From: an uncultured Saprospiraceae bacterium
GTDB lineage: Bacteria; Bacteroidota; Bacteroidia; Chitinophagales; Saprospiraceae
Direction: 5' to 3'
Length of the DNA: 64,000 nucleotides
NCBI GenBank assembly: GCA_937926205.1
Contig: CALEYL010000075.1
Location: 124,001-188,000 of the forward strand
Below are positions 44,858 through 52,073 of the stretch, in pieces. The position numbers and the translations under genes were made by a program. The notes beneath the pieces are model-generated. The model saw only the letters and a program-made list of their open reading frames with translations, searched no databases and had not been told where the DNA came from. Each line of letters begins with the position of its first letter. The first letter of the stretch is position 1.

Positions 44858-44967
44858 TTTTGTCACCTCCCTTCCTTTTGTGTCAGTTTTTTGGGTCGCG
44901 ATCCAACCCTTTTGTCAGCATTTGTCTGTAAAACGGCTGTTCCTTTCGACTTGGCATACAGATTGAT
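44858..44967 (+). promoter_or_regulatory. Upstream activator-like repeats and sigma-54-like promoter of dnaK
   Basis: TTTTGTCA (44858), TTTTGTGTCA (44876), TTTTGTCA (44910) and the weaker TTTGTCTG (44921) are direct repeats. They are followed by TTGGCA (44951-44956) and ATTGAT (44962-44967), with GG-N10-GA spacing like a -24/-12 element. A sigma-A-like reading, TTTC (44944) - 19 bases - TAATTTGT (44967), is also possible. The dnaK ATG is at 45009. Confidence 0.45.
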
Positions 44968-45008
44968 AATTTGTAAGCATTCACAGAACAAAAACAAAAC
45001 TGCATAAT

Positions 45009-46937
45009 ATGGGTAAAATCATCGGTATTGACTTAGGAACAACCAACTCCTGTGTGGCGGTGATGGAAGGAAACGAACCGATCGTAATCGCAAACGATGA
45101 AGGCAGACGTACGACCCCTTCGGTCGTTGCTTTCATGGACAATGGCGAACGCAAGATCGGAGATCCGGCAAAACGCCAGGCCATCACGAACCCCAAACGC
45201 ACCATTTCTTCGATCAAGCGCTTTATGGGCACCCGTTTCAGCGAGCGCACGGACGAAGCTGGTCGCTCTACTTATAAAGTAGTTAAAGGAGACAACGATA
45301 CCATTCGCGTGGATATTGACGGACGGCTTTACACGCCTCAGGAAATTTCTGCGATGGTACTTCAGAAAATGAAAAAAGTAGCTGAAGATTTCCTCGGCTA
45401 TGAAGTTACAGAAGCGGTCGTCACTGTACCGGCTTACTTTAATGACTCGCAGCGCCAGGCTACCAAAGAAGCCGGTGAAGTTGCGGGCCTGAACATCAAG
45501 CGCATCATCAACGAGCCGACAGCTGCCGCTTTGGCATACGGTTTAGATAAGCGCAACCGCGACATGACCATCGCAGTATATGACCTCGGTGGCGGTACTT
45601 TTGATATTTCGGTACTCGAATTGGGTGACGGCGTATTCGAAGTAAAATCAACCAATGGCGATACGCACCTCGGTGGCGACGACTTCGACCACGTCATCAT
45701 TGACTGGCTGGCAGAGGCGTTCAAGTCACAGGAAAACATGGACCTCCGCAAAGATCCTATGGCGCTTCAGCGTTTGAAAGACGCTGCTGAAAAGGCTAAG
45801 ATTGAACTGTCTGCTTCCAGCGAAACAGAAATCAACCTGCCTTACATTACGGCTGTAGACGGCGTGCCAAAACACCTGGTGCAGAAACTGACCCGTGCAA
45901 AATTTGAGCAACTGGCTGATAGTCTGGTTCAGCGCACGCTGGAGCCATGTCGCCTGGCGCTGAAAGATGCCGGTTTGACCAATGCGGACATCGATGAGGT
46001 CATTCTCGTAGGCGGCTCTACCCGTATCCCGCGCATCCAGCAGGCTGTGGAAGAGTTTTTTGGCAAAAAGCCGAACCGTGGCGTTAACCCGGATGAGGTG
46101 GTAGCCATTGGCGCAGCCATCCAGGGTGGCGTACTCAGCGGCGACGTTCAGGACGTCTTGCTGCTCGACGTAACGCCGCTTTCCATGGGTATCGAAACAA
46201 TGGGCAATATTTTCGACGTGGTCATCGAATCGAATTCGACCATTCCGATCAAAAAGTCCAAAATTTATTCGACGGCTTCAGACAACCAGCCTTCAGTAGA
46301 AATTCACATTCTGCAGGGCGAACGTCCGATGGCTCGCGACAACCGTCCTGTTGGTCGTTTCATCCTCGATGGCATTCCGCCGGCGCCTCGTGGCGTACCT
46401 CAGATCGAAGTAACGTTCGACATGGACGCCAATGGTATCCTCAACGTATCGGCCCGTGATAAAGGCACCGGCAAGGAGCAGAAAATCCGCATCGAAGCGT
46501 CTACAGGTTTGTCGAAGGAAGAAATCGAGCGTATGAAAGCAGACGCTCAGATGAACGCCGACGAAGACCGCAAAACGCGCGAACGTGTGGAAAAACTGAA
46601 TGCTGCAGACGGTCTGGTTTTCCAATCGGAAAAACAGCTGAAAGAATACGGCGATAAGATTCCGGCAGAAAAACGCAGCACCATCGAATCTGCGATCGAA
46701 AGTCTGAGAGCCGCTCACAAAGCGGAAGACCTCGATGCCATCGAAACGGCTACCGCAGCGCTCAACACGGCGTGGCAGGCAGCCAGCCAGGAAATGTACC
46801 AGGCTGCTCAGGACGGCGGAAGCGCTGACTTTGCAGCTGGCGATAATGGCTCAGCCTCCAACAATGGCAGCAGCGCGAACGCTGAAGATGTAACCGACGT
46901 TGAGTTCGAAGAAGTGAACGAAAGCGATAAGAAATAA
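45009..46937 (+). CDS. dnaK: Chaperone DnaK (Hsp70)
   Basis: The 642-residue protein is a complete DnaK: GIDLGTTNSCVAV at the start, the ATPase signature segments DLGGGTFDISVLELG (near 195) and VGGSTRIPRIQQAV (near 335), the linker VLLLDVTPLSMGIETMG, a substrate-binding beta domain, a helical lid, a low-complexity Gly/Ser/Asn tail, and the conserved end VTDVEFEEV. It folds and protects cytoplasmic proteins with DnaJ and GrpE, neither of which is adjacent. An elaborate upstream region suggests heat-shock control. It ends in a strong terminator and appears monocistronic. Confidence 0.98.
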   Translation: MGKIIGIDLGTTNSCVAVMEGNEPIVIANDEGRRTTPSVVAFMDNGERKIGDPAKRQAITNPKRTISSIKRFMGTRFSERTDEAGRSTYKVVKGDNDTIRVDIDGRLYTPQEISAMVLQKMKKVAEDFLGYEVTEAVVTVPAYFNDSQRQATKEAGEVAGLNIKRIINEPTAAALAYGLDKRNRDMTIAVYDLGGGTFDISVLELGDGVFEVKSTNGDTHLGGDDFDHVIIDWLAEAFKSQENMDLRKDPMALQRLKDAAEKAKIELSASSETEINLPYITAVDGVPKHLVQKLTRAKFEQLADSLVQRTLEPCRLALKDAGLTNADIDEVILVGGSTRIPRIQQAVEEFFGKKPNRGVNPDEVVAIGAAIQGGVLSGDVQDVLLLDVTPLSMGIETMGNIFDVVIESNSTIPIKKSKIYSTASDNQPSVEIHILQGERPMARDNRPVGRFILDGIPPAPRGVPQIEVTFDMDANGILNVSARDKGTGKEQKIRIEASTGLSKEEIERMKADAQMNADEDRKTRERVEKLNAADGLVFQSEKQLKEYGDKIPAEKRSTIESAIESLRAAHKAEDLDAIETATAALNTAWQAASQEMYQAAQDGGSADFAAGDNGSASNNGSSANAEDVTDVEFEEVNESDKK

Positions 46938-46957
46938 CGAAACGATTTGTCGAATTG

Positions 46958-46997
46958 AAAGCCTTCTCCTGATTTCGGGAGAAGGCTTTTTTATTTT
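46958..46997 (+). terminator. Intrinsic terminator of dnaK
   Basis: Perfect 12-bp stem AAAGCCTTCTCC / GGAGAAGGCTTT (46958-46989), followed by a T-rich run. Confidence 0.92.
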
Positions 46998-47270
46998 TTT
47001 TCAGAAATATTGCCAATTTTATTTTATTGCTTTATATTGCATCAGTTTTAAGTCCGCAATTATTTATATAGTACTATTTTTTACAGTTCCTCCACTTTTT
47101 AGTATTCGTCCACACTTTTGAACAACACATTTAGTACTCAGGCCGGTGGCTTTTGTTTGCCTCCAAGCGATTTGTCGTCGGGTTCTGAGATGATTTACCT
47201 TAGAATTCAATTGGCGTAACCAATTGTATATTAGCTATTTATTTTTAAATATATTTAAAAAATTAGTTTT
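46998..47270. other. AT-rich intergenic region, start of the low-GC block
   Basis: About 270 bases, visibly richer in A+T than the flanking housekeeping genes, without a gene. TTGTATATTAGCTATTT just before the next ATG may hold a -7 element, but no convincing pair is seen. Confidence 0.4.
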
Positions 47271-47921
47271 ATGAAAAAATTAGTTTTATTAATTCCACTA
47301 TTCTTTGTGTTATCCTGCTCAGAAGATATTCCTTCGCCACATGAGGTTTGTTTTTTCCGGATAAATCCGAAAAATTACGCACAGGTTAACGATCAATCCC
47401 TTTTACTTGATGAGTCTGCATTAACAACTCAATTCGGGAATACCCTGGAAGCATTGATTATTTTACAAAAAGAAGCATTAAATCAAGCGATAGAGGCAAA
47501 TCGGATTGTCGTTCCGGAAAATCCAACTGAATCAGACCTGGAAATGATTTCTATTGTTCTCATGCAAGATGGTTTTTTAGATCAAATTCGATACACCCAG
47601 CTGGTCACATCAGTAAGTAATGATTTACAAACACTTTCTACTTTATTGTCGCAAAATGAACTGGAAAATTTAATTTATCTCCACGCGCTTCGTGCTATTG
47701 GATTTAGTCCATCAGGGGTGGCGGGTATATTGCCCTGCTATGATGATTATGAAGCAAACATTGCATTAGCAGGAATCGCCTATGGAACTTGTCTTGTTTT
47801 CAGCGGCGGCATTCCCGGGGCTGGTCTTTGTACTTTATTTTTTGGCGCTGCTGTCCAGGTAATTGAGGATAAATTTGAAACATGTCTTCAAAATACTTAT
47901 CCTAACGGAAGTTCCGGATAA
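47271..47921 (+). CDS. Small lipoprotein with C-terminal four-cysteine hydrophobic domain
   Basis: The 216-residue protein has lipobox VLSCS (Cys16). Residues 20-150 are mostly helical and polar. The last 60 residues change character: CYDDYEANIALAGIAYGTC, then SGGIPGAGL, then CTLFFGAAVQVIEDKFETC, that is C-x17-C, C-x12-C, C-x17-C, hydrophobic and Ala/Gly-rich. This looks like a helical hairpin closed by two disulfides. No family is recognised. The gene opens an AT-rich three-gene block unlike its neighbours, which suggests acquisition by transfer. The pattern recalls membrane-active peptides, but no immunity or export gene is recognisable. Confidence 0.7.
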   Translation: MKKLVLLIPLFFVLSCSEDIPSPHEVCFFRINPKNYAQVNDQSLLLDESALTTQFGNTLEALIILQKEALNQAIEANRIVVPENPTESDLEMISIVLMQDGFLDQIRYTQLVTSVSNDLQTLSTLLSQNELENLIYLHALRAIGFSPSGVAGILPCYDDYEANIALAGIAYGTCLVFSGGIPGAGLCTLFFGAAVQVIEDKFETCLQNTYPNGSSG

Positions 47922-47983
47922 TAATCTCTACAATTATACATTTGTCACTATCTTAATTCTCTATATTAAAAAAATTAATAATC

Positions 47984-48484
47984 ATGAAAAATTTTAAAAT
48001 TAGCACCCATTTTACACAGTTGACTTTTTTTCTCGTGCTCATATTAAGCATGGTTAGTTGTTCTGCGGAGCAACTTACCGGGCAACAAGAAATAAATAAA
48101 GAGACACTTTTAGAAGAAATGATTACAGATTCAAATCTTGCTGCTTTTCTGCGTATCACAGCGGAATCAAGTCGAATGATTGCAACGGGTAAAGTTGACC
48201 TAAAGGGAATTGACAAATTAATGGACCAGCCTGGTATGCCTAACTCTTTGTGCGAGGTAAATGACGATCTGCTGGTCAATATTAAAGGAGCCGTTGCGCA
48301 CAAAAATTTGCGATGTAATCAAAGCCAGGCCATAAAGCCTTTTCTAAGAAAATATCCGGAGTTTAACAACATGTCTTCTGAAGATCGAAAAAAAGTAATC
48401 GAACAATGTAAAATTAATTTTGGTATGGATTATCGGGGTGAGGAATTAAGCAATGCTGCTTTAAACGAGCGAAGAAGAAATTAA
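47984..48484 (+). CDS. Lipoprotein of unknown function
   Basis: The 166-residue protein has an N-terminal hydrophobic segment with lipobox MVSCS (near residue 26). The mature part is charged and helical (EINKETLLEEMITDSNLAAFLRITAESSRMIATGKVDLKGI) and ends in a very basic tail, NERRRN. Internal cysteines (NSLCEVNDD, NLRCNQSQ and IEQCKINFG) may form disulfides. It starts about 60 bases after the previous lipoprotein gene and shares its AT-rich codon use. Unrecognised; possibly works with the flanking small secreted proteins. Confidence 0.65.
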   Translation: MKNFKISTHFTQLTFFLVLILSMVSCSAEQLTGQQEINKETLLEEMITDSNLAAFLRITAESSRMIATGKVDLKGIDKLMDQPGMPNSLCEVNDDLLVNIKGAVAHKNLRCNQSQAIKPFLRKYPEFNNMSSEDRKKVIEQCKINFGMDYRGEELSNAALNERRRN

Positions 48485-48522
48485 TGCAATTATTATGTCT
48501 CAAAATACTAAATTTAGAATAC

Positions 48523-48768
48523 ATGAAAAAGATATACATACTTGCCCTCTTTTCTTTTATTGCAATGGATATTTCAGCCGCAATTAACCGGGATTGTTTA
48601 TTGGAATTCCAGATTGCAGTAGCAAGTGCTCAAACTCAACTTGAAGTAGATATAATTTACTGCGACGGGCAGCCTTTACCTGATAAATGTACCCGCGAAG
48701 CCAATGCTGCCTTCCAAAATTCAGTTTATAACGCCATCGTAGATTACGACGGTTGCACTGGTACGTAG
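48523..48768 (+). CDS. Small secreted four-cysteine protein
   Basis: About 81 residues, starting at an ATG with a good signal peptide, MKKIYILALFSFIAMDISA; an upstream ATG at 48484 would add 13 residues that spoil it. The mature part has exactly four cysteines: C-x21-C-x8-C-x21-C, with DGQPLPDK in the middle turn and heptad-like aromatic and alanine spacing in both arms (LLEFQIAVASAQ, NAAFQNSVYNAIVDY). This fits a two-helix hairpin stapled by disulfides. Similar short Ala/Tyr/Cys secreted proteins are frequent in Bacteroidota, without known function. It closes the AT-rich block and is followed by a terminator. Confidence 0.65.
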   Translation: MKKIYILALFSFIAMDISAAINRDCLLEFQIAVASAQTQLEVDIIYCDGQPLPDKCTREANAAFQNSVYNAIVDYDGCTGT

Positions 48769-48790
48769 AAAAGCTAAAATTTCAATAAAA

Positions 48791-48820
48791 GAGCCTCTTT
48801 TCATAAAGGGGCTTTTTTAT
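48791..48820 (+). terminator. Intrinsic terminator after the AT-rich cassette
   Basis: AGCCTCTTT / AAAGGGGCT (one G-T pair) around TCAT, followed by TTTTTT. Confidence 0.85.
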
Positions 48821-48885
48821 TTTATCCTCACCATTCCTTCCAAAAATCATACATTTACCGGCATCAAAGACCTAACCCATCTGCC

Positions 48886-49530
48886 ATGTTGTCTATCCTT
48901 CACGAAACGCCGCGCTGGCTTGCCGTCAACAAATCGGCAGGTATTGCTGTAGAGCGCTCGCCTTATGGCTACCCCTCCGTGGAGGACGAAGTCCGGGACT
49001 ACATTTCCCAACATCACCGGAATCCGTATGTGGGCATCGTGCATCGCCTTGACCGGCCAGTAAGCGGAGTTTTGCTGCTGGCAAAAAAGCCAAGCGCGCT
49101 GAAAGCCCTGCACGAAGTTTTTCGGGAGCGGAAAGTCCGCAAATTCTATTTCGCCCTTGTAGAAAAAGAACCTCCCTCGCCTAAAGGGCAACTTCGGCAC
49201 TGGTTGTTCAAAGACTTAAAAAACAAAAGAGCCGTCCTTTACGACCAGCCTGCCAAAAATGCACTGGAGTGCCGGCTCGATTACCGCGTCGTAGAACCAG
49301 TTGAAGGCTTGTGGAAAGTAGAAGTAGAGTTGTTCACCGGCAAATACCACCAAATCCGAGCACAATTGGCCGCTATTGGCTGTCCGGTCGCGGGTGATGA
49401 AAAATACGGCGCTACCCTGCCCTGGCAAGCAAATGCCATTGCTTTGCATGCGCATAAGTTGATTTGGAATGATCCGTATTCCGGGGCGCCAATTACGGTG
49501 GAGGCGCCGTGGGACTTTCCCACTATTTGA
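48886..49530 (+). CDS. RluA-family pseudouridine synthase
   Basis: The 214-residue protein has the RluA catalytic motif VGIVHRLDRPVSGVLLLAKK (catalytic Asp in HRLD, near residue 57) and KFYFALVEK, then TGKYHQIRAQLAAIGCPVAGDEKYG near 155-178, the usual second signature. It isomerises uridine to pseudouridine in rRNA or tRNA. It lacks an S4 domain and is shorter than RluC/RluD, closer in size to TruC or to compact RluA-like proteins, so the exact target position cannot be stated. It is convergent with the next lipoprotein gene, with only three bases between stops. Confidence 0.9.
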   Translation: MLSILHETPRWLAVNKSAGIAVERSPYGYPSVEDEVRDYISQHHRNPYVGIVHRLDRPVSGVLLLAKKPSALKALHEVFRERKVRKFYFALVEKEPPSPKGQLRHWLFKDLKNKRAVLYDQPAKNALECRLDYRVVEPVEGLWKVEVELFTGKYHQIRAQLAAIGCPVAGDEKYGATLPWQANAIALHAHKLIWNDPYSGAPITVEAPWDFPTI

Positions 49531-49533
49531 TGC

Positions 49534-50277
49534 TTAATTGCTTTCCAAAACCGAAACATTGCCAACGCCATAGCTTACGCCTTTGGATTCAAAACCCTCA
49601 AGCGTGCCGCTGACACTGATGACAAGCGAGAATTTACCGTACAAATATCCTTTCATATCGATCCGGTATTCCCGCTGTATGTTATAGACTCCCTCCCCTT
49701 CTATAACGGGCGTTACATTTCTGGTATTTGCGAAACTGGTCGTATTTGACATCGGATGAATTTCACTGGCTTTTTGCCTGGCCGCCATATCCATGCTTTC
49801 ATACAGGTCAGTGAGGCGATCATTCATCTCTTGTACCAATACATCCGCTTTTAACGTTTCGAGAACAGACAATCTATTTTCCAGTTCTGCTCTTCCAAGG
49901 GCATTCGGAAAGCTTTCAAAGAAACGGTTGATGTCCTGCGTTTCCTTCTTGATGTCATTTAACGTCAGAGATTCGCTTCTTCTTGAAATCAATCGGTCGT
50001 ATAAAGATTTTTCTTTGATCAGACTATTTTCAAGTTCTCCGAGTTTTTGAAGGTAACCATTCAATTCTCCGCGTTCTTTCGATGAGGGGTACTCCGCCAG
50101 GTGGTCTTTGATAGCGCCCTTAAGTGCCCTGACGTGATTCATATAGGCATCATAATCCGTACCGGTCCAGCTTAATGCCAGGCTGTAATTGGTACTGATG
50201 TCCGAATATGATGCTTTTTCCTCAGAACTGCAAGCGAAAGATAAACACAGGATAAATACCAGGGTTCGAGTTGTCAT
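49534..50277 (-). CDS. Coiled-coil lipoprotein of unknown function
   Basis: About 247 residues, starting at MTTRTLVFILCLSFACSS with lipobox LSFAC; an ATG seven codons upstream (50298) is the alternative start. Residues about 30-165 are strongly helical with heptad-like Leu/Glu/Lys spacing (ELNGYLQKLGELENSLIKEKSLYDRLISRRSE), suggesting a coiled coil; the last 70 residues are beta-rich (YNIQREYRIDMKGYLYGKFSLVISVSG). No family is recognised. It stands alone on the minus strand. Confidence 0.7.
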   Translation of the reverse strand: MTTRTLVFILCLSFACSSEEKASYSDISTNYSLALSWTGTDYDAYMNHVRALKGAIKDHLAEYPSSKERGELNGYLQKLGELENSLIKEKSLYDRLISRRSESLTLNDIKKETQDINRFFESFPNALGRAELENRLSVLETLKADVLVQEMNDRLTDLYESMDMAARQKASEIHPMSNTTSFANTRNVTPVIEGEGVYNIQREYRIDMKGYLYGKFSLVISVSGTLEGFESKGVSYGVGNVSVLESN

Positions 50278-50298
50278 TAGCGTATTCCATCTTTTCAT

Positions 50299-50654
50299 TG
50301 TGGCGATAAAAGGTTTTATTTAGAGGCTAAGTTAAATGTTCTGCCGGAATTTCACTCCATATAGCAGACTTTCAGAGACAGCCCTATTGCCAAATACGGT
50401 CAATTTTTCAAAAAACGGCAGGAGCAAGGTGCTGTATCGAGCAGGTCCTTTTCAGTTGGTCGGAAATTTTCCCGCCAAGGGCGCGAAGGACACGCCAAGT
50501 CCGCAAAGCTAATTGCCCAAGGATCAAGTTCATGCAAAGCACGCTCAAAACTGCCAACTGCAAACTAAAAAAACTGCCAACTAGCTCATCGCCTTCTTCT
50601 TCTAAAATTCTTCACAAAAAATGTACTTTTACGGCGCACTAAAAAGGAATACAC
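50299..50654. other. Intergenic region with repeat fragments
   Basis: About 355 bases without a gene. It holds CGCCAAGGGCGCGAAGG / CACGCCAAGTCCGCAAAG, a short direct-repeat pair, and near 50550-50583 two copies of AACTGCCAACT (the AGTTGGCAGTT family). TACTTTTA, about 20 bases before gpsA, is a possible -7 element. Confidence 0.45.
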
Positions 50655-51704
50655 ATGCCAGAATCAGACAAGAGCCAACCCGTGGGCGTTATCGGCGCCG
50701 GAAGTTTCGGTACGGCAATTGCCAATTTGCTGGCGCACAATACGGACGTGCTCTTTTTTAGCAGAAAGGAGGAGACTGTGGCGTCTATCAACAGCAAGCG
50801 GCACCATATGGGAGTCGATATCTCTGATCGGGTCCGCGCTACCAGCGACCCGGAAGAAGTGGCATCGGCCTGTACCCTTATTTTCCCGGTCGTTCCTTCG
50901 GTGAGCTTCCGGCGCATGATGCACAGCTTTGGGCCTTTTCTGCGGCCTGACCACATACTGATTCACGGTACCAAAGGCTTCGACACCAATGAAATCGAAG
51001 AAGAACTCATCCCAGGAAAAGGCATAGGCCGCAGGGATGTCAATACCATGAGCGAAGTCATTTTGCAGGAAAGTGCAGTCATTCGCGTGGGATGTCTTTC
51101 CGGCCCCAACCTCGCCAGCGAAATTATGGAAGGTCAGCCAACGGCCACGGTGATTGCCAGCCGTTTCGATGAAGTTATTGACGCAGGCCAGGCCGTTTTG
51201 AGCAGCCGCTATTTTCATGTTTTTGGTACCCATGAAATTCTGGGAGCAGAATTGGCAGGCGCCCTCAAAAACGTCATTGCAGTGGGATCCGGTATGTTGA
51301 AGGGTCGGGGCATGGGTAAAAACATCCAGGCCATGCTCATTACCCGGGGGCTTACGGAAATGGTGCATTTCGGGCAACGCCTGGGCGCCGGCAGCAAAGC
51401 TTTTCTGGGTACCGCAGGAATCGGTGACCTGGTGGCTACGGCTACGAGTAAAAACAGCCGAAATTATACATTTGGCTTCCGTCTGGGCCAGGGTGAAAAA
51501 TTTCAGGATATCCGCGATTCCATGCCGGAACTGGCCGAAGGTGTTCGCACCCTGCGCATTGTGCGCCATTTGGCCAAAAACATGAAATTGCGGGTACCGA
51601 TAATTGAAATGCTGTACAGCGTGGTTTTCGACGAACTTGACATGGAAAGGGCCATTGAGTTTTTGATGACCTATCCATACGATATTGATGTGGACTTCAT
51701 GTAA
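50655..51704 (+). CDS. gpsA: NAD(P)H-dependent glycerol-3-phosphate dehydrogenase
   Basis: The 349-residue enzyme reduces dihydroxyacetone phosphate to sn-glycerol 3-phosphate for phospholipid synthesis. Evidence: the Rossmann motif GVIGAGSFGTAIAN (GxGxxG at residues 14-19), HGTKGF near 115, SGPNLASEI near 155, the catalytic-lysine region ELAGALKNVIAVGSGM near 205, and GIGDLVATATSKNSRNYTFG near 258. It has full family length. A second copy of the dispersed hairpin element begins right after its stop. Confidence 0.96.
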   Translation: MPESDKSQPVGVIGAGSFGTAIANLLAHNTDVLFFSRKEETVASINSKRHHMGVDISDRVRATSDPEEVASACTLIFPVVPSVSFRRMMHSFGPFLRPDHILIHGTKGFDTNEIEEELIPGKGIGRRDVNTMSEVILQESAVIRVGCLSGPNLASEIMEGQPTATVIASRFDEVIDAGQAVLSSRYFHVFGTHEILGAELAGALKNVIAVGSGMLKGRGMGKNIQAMLITRGLTEMVHFGQRLGAGSKAFLGTAGIGDLVATATSKNSRNYTFGFRLGQGEKFQDIRDSMPELAEGVRTLRIVRHLAKNMKLRVPIIEMLYSVVFDELDMERAIEFLMTYPYDIDVDFM

Positions 51705-52073
51705 GTAGTGTTTGTCTTTAGGGTCCGATAGCTGCGTTACGCTTGGCCCCAAAATCGGTCATTTACGCAAGTAAACCTCCGTTTTCGGGGCCTTCGCAAG
51801 CCTTGCTCTCGAACTCCCTGCCTTGCCGGCAGGCAGGTAAAACCCAGACACGGACTAAATGACCTGCCTACTTCTGGCAGAGTGTGCGGTAGTCGGGTAT
51901 TTGAGGATTTGTTTATTTGAGAACCAAATAAATGTATAGACGCATAAACAAACAACCTCATAAACAAATAACCAATAAACCAAACCCGCGTTATCTAAAA
52001 TCTAAAATCTGACATCTAACATCTGACATCTGACATCTAAAATCTAAAATCTGACATCTAAAGTCTCATTCAT
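51705..52073. repeat. Dispersed hairpin element copy 2, then AT-rich simple repeats
   Basis: 51708-51850 repeats the element at 3945-4105: shared AGCTGCGTTACGCT, CTTGCTCTCGAACTCCCTGCC and GGCAGGTAAA segments in the same order. Its central stem is CCCCAAAATCGG / CCGTTTTCGGGG, capped by TTTAC-GCAA-GTAAA, different in sequence from copy 1 but still paired. From about 51890 come TTTGTTTATTTG-like segments, and from 51993 to 52063 a run of near-repeats of ATCTAAA and ATCTGAC. No gene is present. Confidence 0.7.

Noticed and set aside
50664..51752. A 362-codon minus-strand frame opposite gpsA
   Set aside because: gpsA is certain on the plus strand; the long antisense frame reflects its codon bias.
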